This document shows, piece after piece, positions 24,088 to 32,703 of a stretch of DNA of 64,000 nucleotides; the first letter of the stretch is position 1; each line of letters starts with the position of its first letter. Both the position numbers and the translations under genes were made by a program. The stretch covers positions 868,001 through 932,000 of the forward strand of contig BEIJ01000001.1 of assembly GCA_002923375.1 (NCBI GenBank). Reading direction: 5' to 3'. Source of the stretch: a bacterium HR33 (GTDB taxonomy: Bacteria; Gemmatimonadota; Gemmatimonadetes; Gemmatimonadales; GWC2-71-9). The notes under the pieces are model-generated. The model saw nothing but the letters and a program-made list of their open reading frames with translations. It made no database searches and had not been told where the DNA came from.

Positions 24088-25386
24088 ATGGACCGCCGCG
24101 CGGCTTTCGCCGCTTTTGGCCTGACCCTTCTTTCCGCCGCCTGCGAGCGCGCGGAAGAGGGAAAGATCGTCCTCACCTTTCCCGCCAGCGCGGTGGGAAT
24201 GGAAGCCGAGCTTTTGAGCCGCCAGCTGGAGCGGTTCATGGAGGAACACCCCGATATTCGGGTGGTGCAGCGCCCCACTCCCGACGCCGCGGATCAAAGA
24301 CACCAGCTCTACGTGCAGTGGCTCAACGCCAGGGCTCCCGACCCGGATATCCTCCAACTCGACGTAATCTGGGCCGCCGAGTTCGCCGCCGCCGGATGGA
24401 TTTTGCCGCTGGACCGCTTCGGCCCGCCGGCGGACAGCTTTTTTCCCCAAACCGTCCGCGCCGACACCTGGAATGGGAGGCTGTACGCACTTCCCTGGTT
24501 CGTTGACGTGGGGATGCTCTATCGCAGAGTGGACTTGGTTCCCGAGCCGCCGCCGACTCTGGATCGGCTCATTGACGTCGCGTTGCACCTTGCAGAGAGC
24601 AAGGCGGTCTCCTACGGGATGGTTTTTCAAGGGGCGCGATACGAGGGGCTGGTAACCGTCTTCTTGGAGTTCCTCACCGCTTTCGGCGGTCAGATTTTGG
24701 ACGATAGCGGTCGCGTAGTGGTGGATTCCGAGCCCGCGGTTCGGGCGCTGGCCGCCATGAAAGAAACGATCGAATCCGGCGCCGCACCCCGAGCGGTGCT
24801 CACCTGGCAAGAGGAACCGGTCCGGTTTGCCTTTCAAAACGGCGAGGCTGCTTTCATGCGGAACTGGCCTTACGCCGCGCCGCTGCTCGGCGACACCGGC
24901 GTTTCCCGCGTCGCTCGCCGGTTCGCGGTTTCCCTGTTTCCCCGGGCTGTGCCGGAAGGGCGACCGGCAGCCGCCCTGGGAGGGTCTCAGCTCGCCATCA
25001 ACGCTAGAACCGAGCATCCCGAGGCGGCTTACGCTCTGATCCGATACCTCACGGCGGACCGGCAGATGCTCGAACGGGCGGAGGTGCTGGGGCAGTTTCC
25101 CGCGCGCCCGGCGCTCTACGGGGATCCCCGCCTCGCGGCGGCCTTGGCCGTCGATCCCGCCGAAGCGCTACAGATCGTGCGGCATGCAGTTCCCCGGCCC
25201 GTGACCCCGCTTTACACCGAGCTTTCCCAGATTCTCCAGGCGAGTCTCCACCGCTCGCTGAGCGGGCAGCAGGAGCCCGCTAGGGCGCTGGCCGAAGCGG
25301 CGGCCGAGATGCGCCGGGTGTTGGTTCGCGCCGGGTTGTACGCGGCGGAATCGATTCATCGCCCGCAGGCTCATGATCGGCTATAG
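24088..25386 (+). CDS. ABC sugar transporter, solute-binding lipoprotein (family 1)
   Basis: The 432-residue protein has a lipobox leader (FGLTLLSAACER) and the solute-binding family 1 pattern: EAELLSRQLERFMEEHPDIRVVQ, YVQWLNARAPDPDILQLDVIWAAEFAAAGWILPLD and GEAAFMRNWPYAAPLL. It resembles trehalose/maltose-binding LpqY/ThuE-type proteins. It delivers substrate to the two permeases encoded directly downstream; its stop overlaps the next start by 14 bases. The sugar cannot be fixed from sequence. Confidence 0.85.
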   Translation: MDRRAAFAAFGLTLLSAACERAEEGKIVLTFPASAVGMEAELLSRQLERFMEEHPDIRVVQRPTPDAADQRHQLYVQWLNARAPDPDILQLDVIWAAEFAAAGWILPLDRFGPPADSFFPQTVRADTWNGRLYALPWFVDVGMLYRRVDLVPEPPPTLDRLIDVALHLAESKAVSYGMVFQGARYEGLVTVFLEFLTAFGGQILDDSGRVVVDSEPAVRALAAMKETIESGAAPRAVLTWQEEPVRFAFQNGEAAFMRNWPYAAPLLGDTGVSRVARRFAVSLFPRAVPEGRPAAALGGSQLAINARTEHPEAAYALIRYLTADRQMLERAEVLGQFPARPALYGDPRLAAALAVDPAEALQIVRHAVPRPVTPLYTELSQILQASLHRSLSGQQEPARALAEAAAEMRRVLVRAGLYAAESIHRPQAHDRL

Positions 25387-26305
25387 AAAGTCCGGCAACC
25401 GAAAAGGTGGCCCAAGGCGCGACCGCGAAGCGCTGCTGGCGTGGTGTTTGGCGGCGCCCGCTTTGGCCTTGATCTTCGCCGTGGCACTCTTTCCCGCACT
25501 GTGGACTCTGTGGGAATCGCTTCACGTTCACGATCTCCGCATGCCCTGGCGCGGCCGGCCGTTCGTAGGGTTGGGCAACTATCTCGAGCTGGCAACCGAC
25601 CGGCGGTTTTGGCAGGCGATGCTCCATACCGCCGGGTTCGTCGCCGCGAGCGTAACGCTGGAAATGATCTTAGGTCTCGCTTTGGCTCTGGCCCTTCACC
25701 GGCCGCACCGGTTGCGGGGACTGCTCCGCACGACCGCGCTGCTGCCGTGGGCCATACCCACGGTGGTCACCGCCCTGGTTTGGCGCTTCATTTTCGAGGA
25801 ACAGGCCGGGATTGCAAACGCCTTGATGGTGAATCTGGGATTGATCGACCGACCCCTCACCTGGCTCGCCGATCCGGTGGCGGCCTGGATACCGGTAGTT
25901 CTAGCCGATGTGTGGAAGACCACACCGTTCGTCGCGGTACTCCTTCTGGCGGGGCTTCAGACCGTAGATGAAACGCTGTACGAAGCCGCGCGGATCGACG
26001 GCGCGGGATGGTGGCAGCAGCTGATCCATATAACGTTGCCGTCGCTCAAACCCGCGATCCTGGTGGCGCTGATCTTTCGCACCTTGGACGCTTTCAGGGT
26101 TTTCGATCTGATCTACGTACTCACCGGCGGGGGACCGGGGACCGCCACCGAACCGATCGCCCTATACTCTTTCAGCGCGCTGCTCCAGAACCTGAGGTTC
26201 GGCTACGGATCCGCCATGGGGGTCGTGGTGTTCGCCACCAGCATGTTCCTGGCGATTCTTTACATCCGGCGTCTAGGGCTTAAGTCGGAGGGGCGCGGCC
26301 GATGA
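25373..26305 (+). CDS. ABC sugar transporter, permease 1 (MalF/UgpA type)
   Basis: The 310-residue protein has six predicted transmembrane helices and the EAA loop YEAARIDGAGWWQQLIHITLPSLKP that contacts the ATPase. VYVLTGGGPGTATEPIALY and LRFGYGSAMGV near the end are typical of MalF-type sugar permeases. It overlaps both neighbours by a few bases and lies between the binding protein and the second permease. Confidence 0.9.
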   Translation: MIGYRKSGNRKGGPRRDREALLAWCLAAPALALIFAVALFPALWTLWESLHVHDLRMPWRGRPFVGLGNYLELATDRRFWQAMLHTAGFVAASVTLEMILGLALALALHRPHRLRGLLRTTALLPWAIPTVVTALVWRFIFEEQAGIANALMVNLGLIDRPLTWLADPVAAWIPVVLADVWKTTPFVAVLLLAGLQTVDETLYEAARIDGAGWWQQLIHITLPSLKPAILVALIFRTLDAFRVFDLIYVLTGGGPGTATEPIALYSFSALLQNLRFGYGSAMGVVVFATSMFLAILYIRRLGLKSEGRGR

Positions 26306-27129
26306 ATCGGAAAGTTTTGTTGCGGGCCGCCGGGACCGCTCTGGTAGCCATCGCCGTAGCGTTACTGATCTTTCCTTTGTATTGGGCTCTGGCGGCATCG
26401 GTGACCGTCGAGGCGCGGCTGTTCCAGGCTCCTTCGCTGCTGCCCTTGCGCCCGGTGTTGGATCACTATGCGGCGCTTTTCAAAGAGCGGGAATTTTGGC
26501 TTCCCATCAGGAACTCGCTGGTGGTGGCGGGGGCCACCACGGCGCTCTGCCTGCCGGCGGGGGCGCTGTGCGCTTATGCGCTGAGCCGGCTCAGGTTCCG
26601 GTGGTCGGCTGCGGTGTTGGGGCTGGTTCTCGCGGTGAGCATGTTCCCTCAGATCTCGATAGTTCCGCCGCTCTACTTGGTGTTGCGGGAGCTCGGCCTG
26701 ATACACACCTATCCGGGCTTGGTATTGCCTTACACCACCTTTGCCCTGCCGCTCGCCGTTTGGCTGATGGCCGCTTATTTCCGCCAGCTTCCCCGGGAGC
26801 TGGAGGAAGCGGCGCTGGTGGACGGGGCGAGTCGCCTGCGGGTCTTGGGCGAGGTGGTGTTACCGCTTTCTTTGCCGGGACTCGCATCGGCGGCGATTCT
26901 CACGTTCGTCTATTGCTGGAACGAGTTTCTCTTTGCTCTCTCGTTCACCTTGGGACCGGAACGGCAGACCGTTCCGGTGGCGATCGCTCTCTTTCGCGGT
27001 CGTTATCAAGTTCCGTGGGGTCAGGTTTTGGCGGCGGCGGTGGTGGCCACCGCTCCTGTTGCCGCGGTGGTGTTCGCCTTTCAGCGGCGGATCGTTCAGG
27101 GTCTCACTGCGGGAGCGGTCAAGGGGTAG
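26302..27129 (+). CDS. ABC sugar transporter, permease 2 (MalG/UgpE type)
   Basis: The 275-residue membrane protein has the MalG-type N-terminal helix, NSLVVAGATTALCLPAGALCAYALSRLRF, the EAA loop EEAALVDGASRLRVLGEVVLPLSLPG, and the C-terminal QRRIVQGLTAGAVKG tail. It starts with an ATGA overlap on permease 1 and forms the heterodimeric channel with it. Confidence 0.9.
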   Translation: MNRKVLLRAAGTALVAIAVALLIFPLYWALAASVTVEARLFQAPSLLPLRPVLDHYAALFKEREFWLPIRNSLVVAGATTALCLPAGALCAYALSRLRFRWSAAVLGLVLAVSMFPQISIVPPLYLVLRELGLIHTYPGLVLPYTTFALPLAVWLMAAYFRQLPRELEEAALVDGASRLRVLGEVVLPLSLPGLASAAILTFVYCWNEFLFALSFTLGPERQTVPVAIALFRGRYQVPWGQVLAAAVVATAPVAAVVFAFQRRIVQGLTAGAVKG

Positions 27130-27133
27130 GGGC

Positions 27134-28246
27134 GTGGCGGCGATCAGGCTGGAGAACGTTTCCAAGGTCTATTCCGGCGGCCGGCACGCGCTGCGGGGAA
27201 TAGATCTCGAGGTCGCCGGTGGCGAGCTCGTGGTACTGGTGGGTCCTTCCGGTTGCGGCAAGAGCACGCTGCTGCGCATCGTGGCCGGCTTGGAGGAACC
27301 CACTGCGGGAAGAGTGTGGATCGGGGGCCGGGAGGTCACCGCCCTTCCGCCGCGAGAGCGGGATGTGGCGATGGTGTTTCAGAATTACGCCCTTTATCCT
27401 CACAAGACGGTTCGCGGCAATTTGGAGTTCGGGCTCAGGATGAGGCGGGTACCGGAAGAGGAAAGAGAGCGCAGGGTGCGCGAGGCGGCTCGAATCTTGG
27501 GCCTGGAGTCGTTGTTGGATCGCTTCCCCCGCGAGCTTTCCGGCGGGGAGCGCCAGCGGGTGGCGCTGGGGCGCGCGATCGTGCGGGAGCCGGCGGCGTT
27601 TTTGTTCGACGAGCCGCTGTCCAACCTGGACGCTTTGCTGCGGGTGGAGATGCGCGCCGAGCTCGCCCGGCTGCATGGCAGGTTGGGGGCGACGATGTTG
27701 TACGTAACCCACGATCAGGAAGAGGCGATGACTCTGGGCGACCGCATTGCGGTGATGGACCGGGGTGTGATTCGCCAGGTGGGAGAGCCGCTCGAGGTCT
27801 ATCGCAGGCCGGCGGATCTGTTCGTAGCGGGATTCATAGGGTCTCCGGCGATGAACTTGTTGGCGGGTGTGTTTCTCCGGGCGGACGCAGGATGGAGGTT
27901 CGAGGGATCGGGTTTTTCGGCCGGCCTGCCGCTGGATCCGGAAACGCCGTTGCGGGACGGTATGCCGGCCTGGCTGGGCGTACGGCCGCAGGATGTGGAG
28001 GTGGTGGGAGCGGGAGAAGGGGATCGGGACTTGCAGGTGGAGGTAGTCGAGCCCTTGGGCAGCGAGACGGTGGTTTATTTGGCGCTCGAAGGGGAGGCCG
28101 GGCCGGGCGAGGGGCGGCCGTTGCGGTTGAGGGCGGTATTGCCCGCCAATAGGGCCGTGTCGGAGGACCAGCGGGTGGGTGTCAGGTTTCCGCGGGACCG
28201 TTTGCATTGCTTCTCCGGGGAGGACGGAAAGCGGATCGGTCCTTAG
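27134..28246 (+). CDS. ABC sugar transporter ATPase (MalK/UgpC family)
   Basis: The 370-residue protein has Walker A GPSGCGKST, Q-loop FQNYALYPH, signature LSGGERQRVALGRA, Walker B FLFDEPLSNLD and switch His in YVTHDQEEA. A C-terminal ~120-residue OB-type regulatory domain (LGVRPQDVEVV, VEPLGSETVVYLAL) is typical of MalK/UgpC. GTG at 27134, five bases after permease 2, is the natural start. It completes a four-gene importer. Its stop overlaps the convergent response regulator gene by four bases. Confidence 0.9.
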   Translation: MAAIRLENVSKVYSGGRHALRGIDLEVAGGELVVLVGPSGCGKSTLLRIVAGLEEPTAGRVWIGGREVTALPPRERDVAMVFQNYALYPHKTVRGNLEFGLRMRRVPEEERERRVREAARILGLESLLDRFPRELSGGERQRVALGRAIVREPAAFLFDEPLSNLDALLRVEMRAELARLHGRLGATMLYVTHDQEEAMTLGDRIAVMDRGVIRQVGEPLEVYRRPADLFVAGFIGSPAMNLLAGVFLRADAGWRFEGSGFSAGLPLDPETPLRDGMPAWLGVRPQDVEVVGAGEGDRDLQVEVVEPLGSETVVYLALEGEAGPGEGRPLRLRAVLPANRAVSEDQRVGVRFPRDRLHCFSGEDGKRIGP

Positions 28247-28644
28247 GGATCAGCCGGTTCGCGGCTTGCCGCCTGGAGGATGGTCTGGACCTCGTTCCAC
28301 AGTGCTGCCAGTTCGAACGGTTTGGCCAGGTAGCGCGGTGCGTGGCGGCTGATCGCCTCGGGAAGGGGCAGCGCGCTGATGAAGATGAACCGGCCGGCCA
28401 TTTCGGGTCGGGACGCCGTGGCGGATTTCCAAACGGCGGTGCCGTCGCTTCCCGGCAGGTTTATGTCGCAGATCACGACGTCGAAAGTTTTGTCCGCTAA
28501 GAGGGCCAGCGCTCGAGTTCCGTCTCCGGCTTCGGTGACGGCGCATCCCTTCTGGGTGAGGAAGCGGCTCACGGCGCGCCGGATGGCGGGCTCGTCTTCG
28601 ATCAGGAGGACGCGGGGTGCCGGGCTCACGGCGGTGCTCACCAT
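28243..28644 (-). CDS. Single-domain response regulator
   Basis: The ~133-residue receiver domain has VLLIEDEPAIRRAV (acidic pair), VVICDINLPGSDG (phosphoacceptor Asp), FISALP and YLAKPFEL (Lys). I chose ATG at 28644; an upstream GTG at 28665 would place the start inside the operator-like repeat at 28648-28664. It lies downstream of the HTH gene in the same direction and shares the operator motif with it, so the two may be one regulatory unit. Confidence 0.8.
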   Translation of the reverse strand: MVSTAVSPAPRVLLIEDEPAIRRAVSRFLTQKGCAVTEAGDGTRALALLADKTFDVVICDINLPGSDGTAVWKSATASRPEMAGRFIFISALPLPEAISRHAPRYLAKPFELAALWNEVQTILQAASREPADP

Positions 28645-28647
28645 GGC

Positions 28648-28664
28648 TAACTGCACAAACTGCA
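28648..28664 (+). promoter_or_regulatory. Operator-like tandem ACTGCAC repeat, copy 1
   Basis: AACTGCACAAACTGCAC contains two ACTGCAC units at a 9-base period and lies three bases upstream of the response regulator ATG. The same 17 bases occur in opposite orientation at 29147-29163, before the HTH gene. Confidence 0.55.
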
Positions 28665-28708
28665 CGGCCGAGCTTAGGGCTTTTGGGGCGCCGAGTCAAT
28701 AGACGGTT

Positions 28709-29122
28709 TCAGGGAGATTCGACTCCGTAGTGCCGGGCTACTTCACGGACCCAGCGGGGCGGAGGCAGGCGGTTGCGGCGGTAGGTGTCCAGCAGCAGGC
28801 GGCTGAGTTCGCGTCCCAGGTGGCGGGTATCGCGCTCGCCGAGGTCCGGGGTGATCTGTTGTAGGAGCCGGACGAAGTGACCCAGTCCTTCCGTGCGGGG
28901 CTTCTCGGGTCGGCTGGCGAGCCAGCGCTCGATTTTCACCCGGGTGGTGCGCCGGGGTTCGGCCCCGGCCAAGAAGTTTTTGATAGCGTTGGGGCTCAAA
29001 CCGATTTCCCGGGCCGCTTGGCGCAGGGAGACGGCGCCCAGTTCGTGCTCCAGCCTGGCCCTCAGGAGCGCAGCAGGGACGGTGGGGATAGCCGGCGGGG
29101 TGGGCCTCTTTTTGGGGGTCAC
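28709..29122 (-). CDS. Small HTH protein
   Basis: The 137-residue protein has an XRE-like HTH in residues ~30-70 (VSLRQAAREIGLSPNAIKNFLAGAEPRRTTRVKIERWLA), then an Arg-rich helical C-terminus (LLLDTYRRNRLPPPRWVREVARHYG). The start is GTG. An exact 17-base tandem repeat lies 25 bases upstream and again before the downstream response regulator, making this protein the obvious candidate to bind both. No known family is recognised. Confidence 0.65.
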   Translation of the reverse strand: MTPKKRPTPPAIPTVPAALLRARLEHELGAVSLRQAAREIGLSPNAIKNFLAGAEPRRTTRVKIERWLASRPEKPRTEGLGHFVRLLQQITPDLGERDTRHLGRELSRLLLDTYRRNRLPPPRWVREVARHYGVESP

Positions 29123-29146
29123 GGCCGGCGCGCCCCGCGCTGCTGT

Positions 29147-29163
29147 GCAGTTTGTGCAGTTGG
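29147..29163 (-). promoter_or_regulatory. Operator-like tandem ACTGCAC repeat, copy 2
   Basis: Read on the minus strand this is AACTGCACAAACTGCAC, identical to 28648-28664 on the plus strand. It lies 25 bases upstream of the GTG of the HTH gene. Confidence 0.55.
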
Positions 29164-29311
29164 TTCTGCTTTACACGGCGAATGCTATCCCGGCGGCGGG
29201 CGATATGGCAAGGTCGCCCTGGGGCCACATTCTGCGGGTCTTTGACACCCTCGCCGGAACCCGGCCGGCGCGCCGAAAGCTCCTTCCGCGAGCGGGCCCT
29301 CTTACGCCGGC

Positions 29312-29653
29312 TCACGCAGCGCGCTGCAGCCGGAAAACTCCGTGCGACTCTCGGCGCAGTTCTACCTGTTTGCCGGTTGTCTCGAGCAACTTTTCGAGGA
29401 TGCGAATCGCAACCTCACCCACACCTTTCACCAGTATGGATCCCCGCTCGCGATCTCTTACGAGGCGCACCAGGGTCTCATCTAAGAAAGACGGAGTTAC
29501 CAGCGGGATCCCCTCGAAGGATACTACCAGCTCGTGTCCCGCTGCGCGGGCTGCGTCAAACGCCTCTGCGAGCCGGGGGTAAACCCGCCGCCCGCTCTCG
29601 CGGGTTGCGCAAGAGCGCGATAACTCTGAGACCCGGATTTCACGGGCGTACAT
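29312..29653 (-). CDS. STAS-like DUF4325 protein
   Basis: The 113-residue protein matches the small STAS-like DUF4325 pattern: SGRRVYPRLAEAFDAARAAGHELVVSFEGIPLVTPSFLDETLVRLV, with the Ser in the PSFLDE motif, then GSILVKGVGEVAIRILEKLL. These proteins are usually encoded next to a GHKL ATPase, as here (29709-30632). The pair resembles anti-sigma-type ATPase/STAS switch modules. It is the downstream gene of the two. Confidence 0.75.
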   Translation of the reverse strand: MYAREIRVSELSRSCATRESGRRVYPRLAEAFDAARAAGHELVVSFEGIPLVTPSFLDETLVRLVRDRERGSILVKGVGEVAIRILEKLLETTGKQVELRRESHGVFRLQRAA

Positions 29654-29708
29654 GTTATCCTCGGGTATGGCACCTATTAGCGCTTATTAAGCGGAGGTAC
29701 AGAGTCTG

Positions 29709-30632
29709 TCAAGATCTTCCGGCTGACCGGCCGACTAAGGACACCCCGACCACCGTACCGGGCAGCGCGAGGATGTAGTCCAGACCCTGTTCCGAAGACC
29801 GGTACGCGGAGTAACATCCGTGCCCGCTAGCTAGGTGAAGAGCACCTCCGTATTCGCGCACTATTTCCAGTATAGCAGACAGTCCGGTGCCGCCACCCAA
29901 CTCACTCCCTGTGATGCCGGGCTCCGTCGCGAACTTGGCAACCTCCCAATCCGACATCTGCTGCAATCTTTGTCGGTGCAACCGACTGAGACTATGTCGC
30001 AAACCCACCCCCACATCTCCGATAGCGATTTCCACCCGTTCTACCGGATACGCGTAACTCTGCGCCACAACCCAGGCCTTAGCAGTGCCGCTATGTCGCT
30101 GCACGTTGGACAGGATTTCTACGAGGGCGATGCGAACCTGCTCTTCCAGAGCTCCCAACGTTGGGGCGCGCCTCTGGATCACCGACCACAGTCTTTCTTC
30201 AGCCTGAGTAACTTCCTCGTCGGACGCCGCATTGACGCCCTGCAGCTCTAACAGAGACTCTTTCAACGGCTTGCGGGAGAAACGATACGCTGAAAACTCG
30301 GGAGAAAACTTTACGGTTCCGGCTTTAAGCTCTGTCTCGAGGCACACATGGAAATCCATCCTCCACAGGTAGGTCGCCACATCCCGATTAGGCACTTGGA
30401 CCGTAAGACAACCGACAGAGCTAAGCCTTTTGATGAGTCCGTGCAGCACCAGCATACCAAACGGAGTTAGGAACGAGACGAATGACAGGTCCAACAAAGA
30501 GTCCGCGCTAGGCGACGGACTCATCTCCGCGTTAGAGAGGGACACCTCATCGAGCCGGGCGTCTCTGAACACTACTTGCCACCCCTGGTGCCCGCTCGCC
30601 TCCGAAATTCCGGAATTCACAGTCGCATGCAC
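29709..30632 (-). CDS. GHKL ATPase with N-terminal STAS-like region
   Basis: Residues ~40-110 look like a degenerate STAS domain (LLDLSFVSFLTPFGMLVLHGLIKRLSSVG). Residues ~150-300 form a histidine-kinase-type ATPase: N box VEILSNVQRHS, G1 IGDVGVGLRHSL, G2 GGGTGLSAI. There is no phosphoacceptor His domain, so it is not a classical sensor kinase. GTG is the start. Together with the DUF4325 gene 55 bases downstream it probably works as a regulatory switch; the target is unknown. Confidence 0.75.
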   Translation of the reverse strand: MHATVNSGISEASGHQGWQVVFRDARLDEVSLSNAEMSPSPSADSLLDLSFVSFLTPFGMLVLHGLIKRLSSVGCLTVQVPNRDVATYLWRMDFHVCLETELKAGTVKFSPEFSAYRFSRKPLKESLLELQGVNAASDEEVTQAEERLWSVIQRRAPTLGALEEQVRIALVEILSNVQRHSGTAKAWVVAQSYAYPVERVEIAIGDVGVGLRHSLSRLHRQRLQQMSDWEVAKFATEPGITGSELGGGTGLSAILEIVREYGGALHLASGHGCYSAYRSSEQGLDYILALPGTVVGVSLVGRSAGRS

Positions 30633-30668
30633 CTGCCTTTGGCCTCTGGGCCGCCGGCGCTGAACGGG

Positions 30669-32462
30669 TTACCGCGTCGCTTCCGCCAGCTCCCGCACCG
30701 CCCGGGCCATCGCCTGCACCCGCGCGGGATCGGACGCACTCCGTGCATCGGCCTCCAGCCTCGAAGCCAGAGCGCTCAACTGCCGGCGCCGGTCGGCCCC
30801 CGCCGCCCGCTCCGCCGCGTCCAGCGCCTGGGCGATCTCCCTCAACCGGCCCTCCGGCAGCCCCCGGTTCCGCACCAGTTGGTCCAGATAACTGCGGATC
30901 ACGGGAAAGGCCGGGGGCCACACGATCCGCGGCTGGCTCTGCGGGTTGTACTCCCGCATCCGCGCGAGCCTCGCCGCCTCGATCTCGTTCTTGGATAGAT
31001 ACTCGCTGGGGAGCAGTTCCAAGACGTCCAGCCCGCGCGCCAGCTCGGAAGAGTAGATGTAACCGTTGTACCAGTAGGCGCCCCAGGAGCCGCCGACGAT
31101 CAAGCGATCGCCGTCCACCGGCCCGCGATCGAAATAAGCGATCTCCACCGGATTGTCGGGATCGGAGAAGTCGAACACGTTGACCCCGCCTTGGTACCAG
31201 CCCTGCACCATGATGTCCCGTCCCGGAACCGGGACCAGCCCGCCGTTGTGGGAGACGCAATTTTCGGTTTCGGTTTGCGCCGCCAGCATCTTGACGTAAC
31301 CGTGCTGGCGGAACTTGCCGCCGTGAATAGTTAAAATCGTGTTCCCGCCCAGCCTTACCGGGTCGCCGATCCGGCAGCGGGGAGCCGTCCCGCCGCCCCA
31401 CTCGTCGGTGAAGACCACGGACCGCGCGTCGTTGCTGAAGACCGCCGTGTGCCACAGGGAGAAGTTGATGTCAGAGAGCGCGTCCAGCCGCACGGGGCGC
31501 TCCGGGTCTTTCACGTCGAGGAGAATCCCGAACGATCCGCACGCCCCAGCCACCAGGTTATACGCGGGATACGCCGTGAAGTCGTGGCAGCCGCGAGGTC
31601 CGAAAGCCCGCCAGTTGGTGGTGGTATCGGAAAACGGCTCTCCCGCCCGGCCCGGCGGCCGCGGCAGCCCTTCGAAGATGCGGGCGTAGCCGATCACTTC
31701 CGCCTGTTCGGGATTGCGCAGCGGCACCCTGATGATGTCCACCCGGTAGTGCGCGGTGTTGGGATTCTCGGCCACGGTGCCGTCGGAGCAGCCGGGAAGC
31801 TCGCTCGAGTCCCTGACCGAGGCCGAGCCTCCCACGTAGATGTAGATCACGGAGGAGTCCGTGGGATGCGGCACGATGGTGTGGGTGTGCGATCCCCGGC
31901 AGGTCTGGACGTTCTTTACGAGCCTGGGGTTTCTGGGATCGCTCACGTCGAAGATCCTCACGCCGCGCATCCGGTCGCGGCCGTCTTCCACTCCCTGGGT
32001 GCCGCAGTCGGTGCGCGAGCGGGGCGATTCGGCCGAGATGAAAAGCAGGTTGCCGTAGATGGAGGGATCTCCCTGGTCGGTGGCGCAGACTACGGTGCTC
32101 AACAGCACCGGCCGCGCGGGATCGCTCACATCCCAGATGGCAAAGCCGCTGAAGTTTCCCTGGAAGACCAGGTTGTCGCGGAAGGCGAGGTCCGAGTTGA
32201 CGAAGGCGAGCCCGCGGGTCGAGTCGAACTCTACCGGTTTGGGCGAGTAGGAGACCAGCCGCATGTTCCACAGGGCGATCCCCGCGTTGTTCTTTTCACC
32301 GGGGCCGAGTCCCACGCGCGGGTCGTCGGTGGTGGCCACCGTATCCCGGGCCGCGCGGGGGCTCTGGGCGTAAAGCGGGGTTGCGATACGCTGGGTTGCG
32401 ATCGGCGCCGCGCAGCTCAACGCGGCGAGCAATGCGGTCGGTTTCAGGGACAGAGTTCTCAT
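30669..32462 (-). CDS. Secreted LVIVD-repeat protein
   Basis: A signal peptide (LLAALSCAAPIATQRIATPLYAQ) is followed by ~450 residues of LVIVD-type propeller repeats, seen as FAIWDVSDPARPVLLSTV, VRIFDVSDPRNPRLVKNV, LLDVKDPERPVRL and VNVFDFSDPDNPVEIAYFD. Several His and Cys residues (GSHTHTIVPHPTD, CHDF) hint at metal sites. The last ~100 residues are helical and Ala/Arg-rich. Proteins of this type are common in Gemmatimonadota; the function is not established. Confidence 0.75.
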   Translation of the reverse strand: MRTLSLKPTALLAALSCAAPIATQRIATPLYAQSPRAARDTVATTDDPRVGLGPGEKNNAGIALWNMRLVSYSPKPVEFDSTRGLAFVNSDLAFRDNLVFQGNFSGFAIWDVSDPARPVLLSTVVCATDQGDPSIYGNLLFISAESPRSRTDCGTQGVEDGRDRMRGVRIFDVSDPRNPRLVKNVQTCRGSHTHTIVPHPTDSSVIYIYVGGSASVRDSSELPGCSDGTVAENPNTAHYRVDIIRVPLRNPEQAEVIGYARIFEGLPRPPGRAGEPFSDTTTNWRAFGPRGCHDFTAYPAYNLVAGACGSFGILLDVKDPERPVRLDALSDINFSLWHTAVFSNDARSVVFTDEWGGGTAPRCRIGDPVRLGGNTILTIHGGKFRQHGYVKMLAAQTETENCVSHNGGLVPVPGRDIMVQGWYQGGVNVFDFSDPDNPVEIAYFDRGPVDGDRLIVGGSWGAYWYNGYIYSSELARGLDVLELLPSEYLSKNEIEAARLARMREYNPQSQPRIVWPPAFPVIRSYLDQLVRNRGLPEGRLREIAQALDAAERAAGADRRRQLSALASRLEADARSASDPARVQAMARAVRELAEATR

Positions 32463-32605
32463 TGCGCTTGCTCTCCCAGGCTACTGTGGAGAATTGGTCG
32501 CTGTTGCAGGTTTTCCCCGTTCGGTTTTCCAGTCCTCTACTGCTGGATGCCGGACATTATGCAAGTTAGCGCCGCCGGTGCAGGGCGGAGCTGCCACGGG
32601 TGTAC

Positions 32606-32703
32606 CACGCTCCGCAACTTAGAGCCGTGGCGGACCCGACAGTGGCTTGTTTTAGCCACCGTTCTAGGAGCTCACGCTCCGCAACTTAGAACCGTGGCGG
32701 ACC
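32606..32703 (+). repeat. 31-bp near-identical intergenic direct repeat (two copies) with a hairpin between
   Basis: CACGCTCCGCAACTTAGA followed by (G/A)-bearing CCGTGGCGGACC occurs at 32606-32636 and 32673-32703 with one mismatch. Between them GTGGCT-TGTTTT-AGCCAC (32642-32659) forms a six-base hairpin. The second copy runs into the end of the DUF305 gene. It may be a small intergenic repeat family or a terminator region between the two minus-strand genes. Confidence 0.6.
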
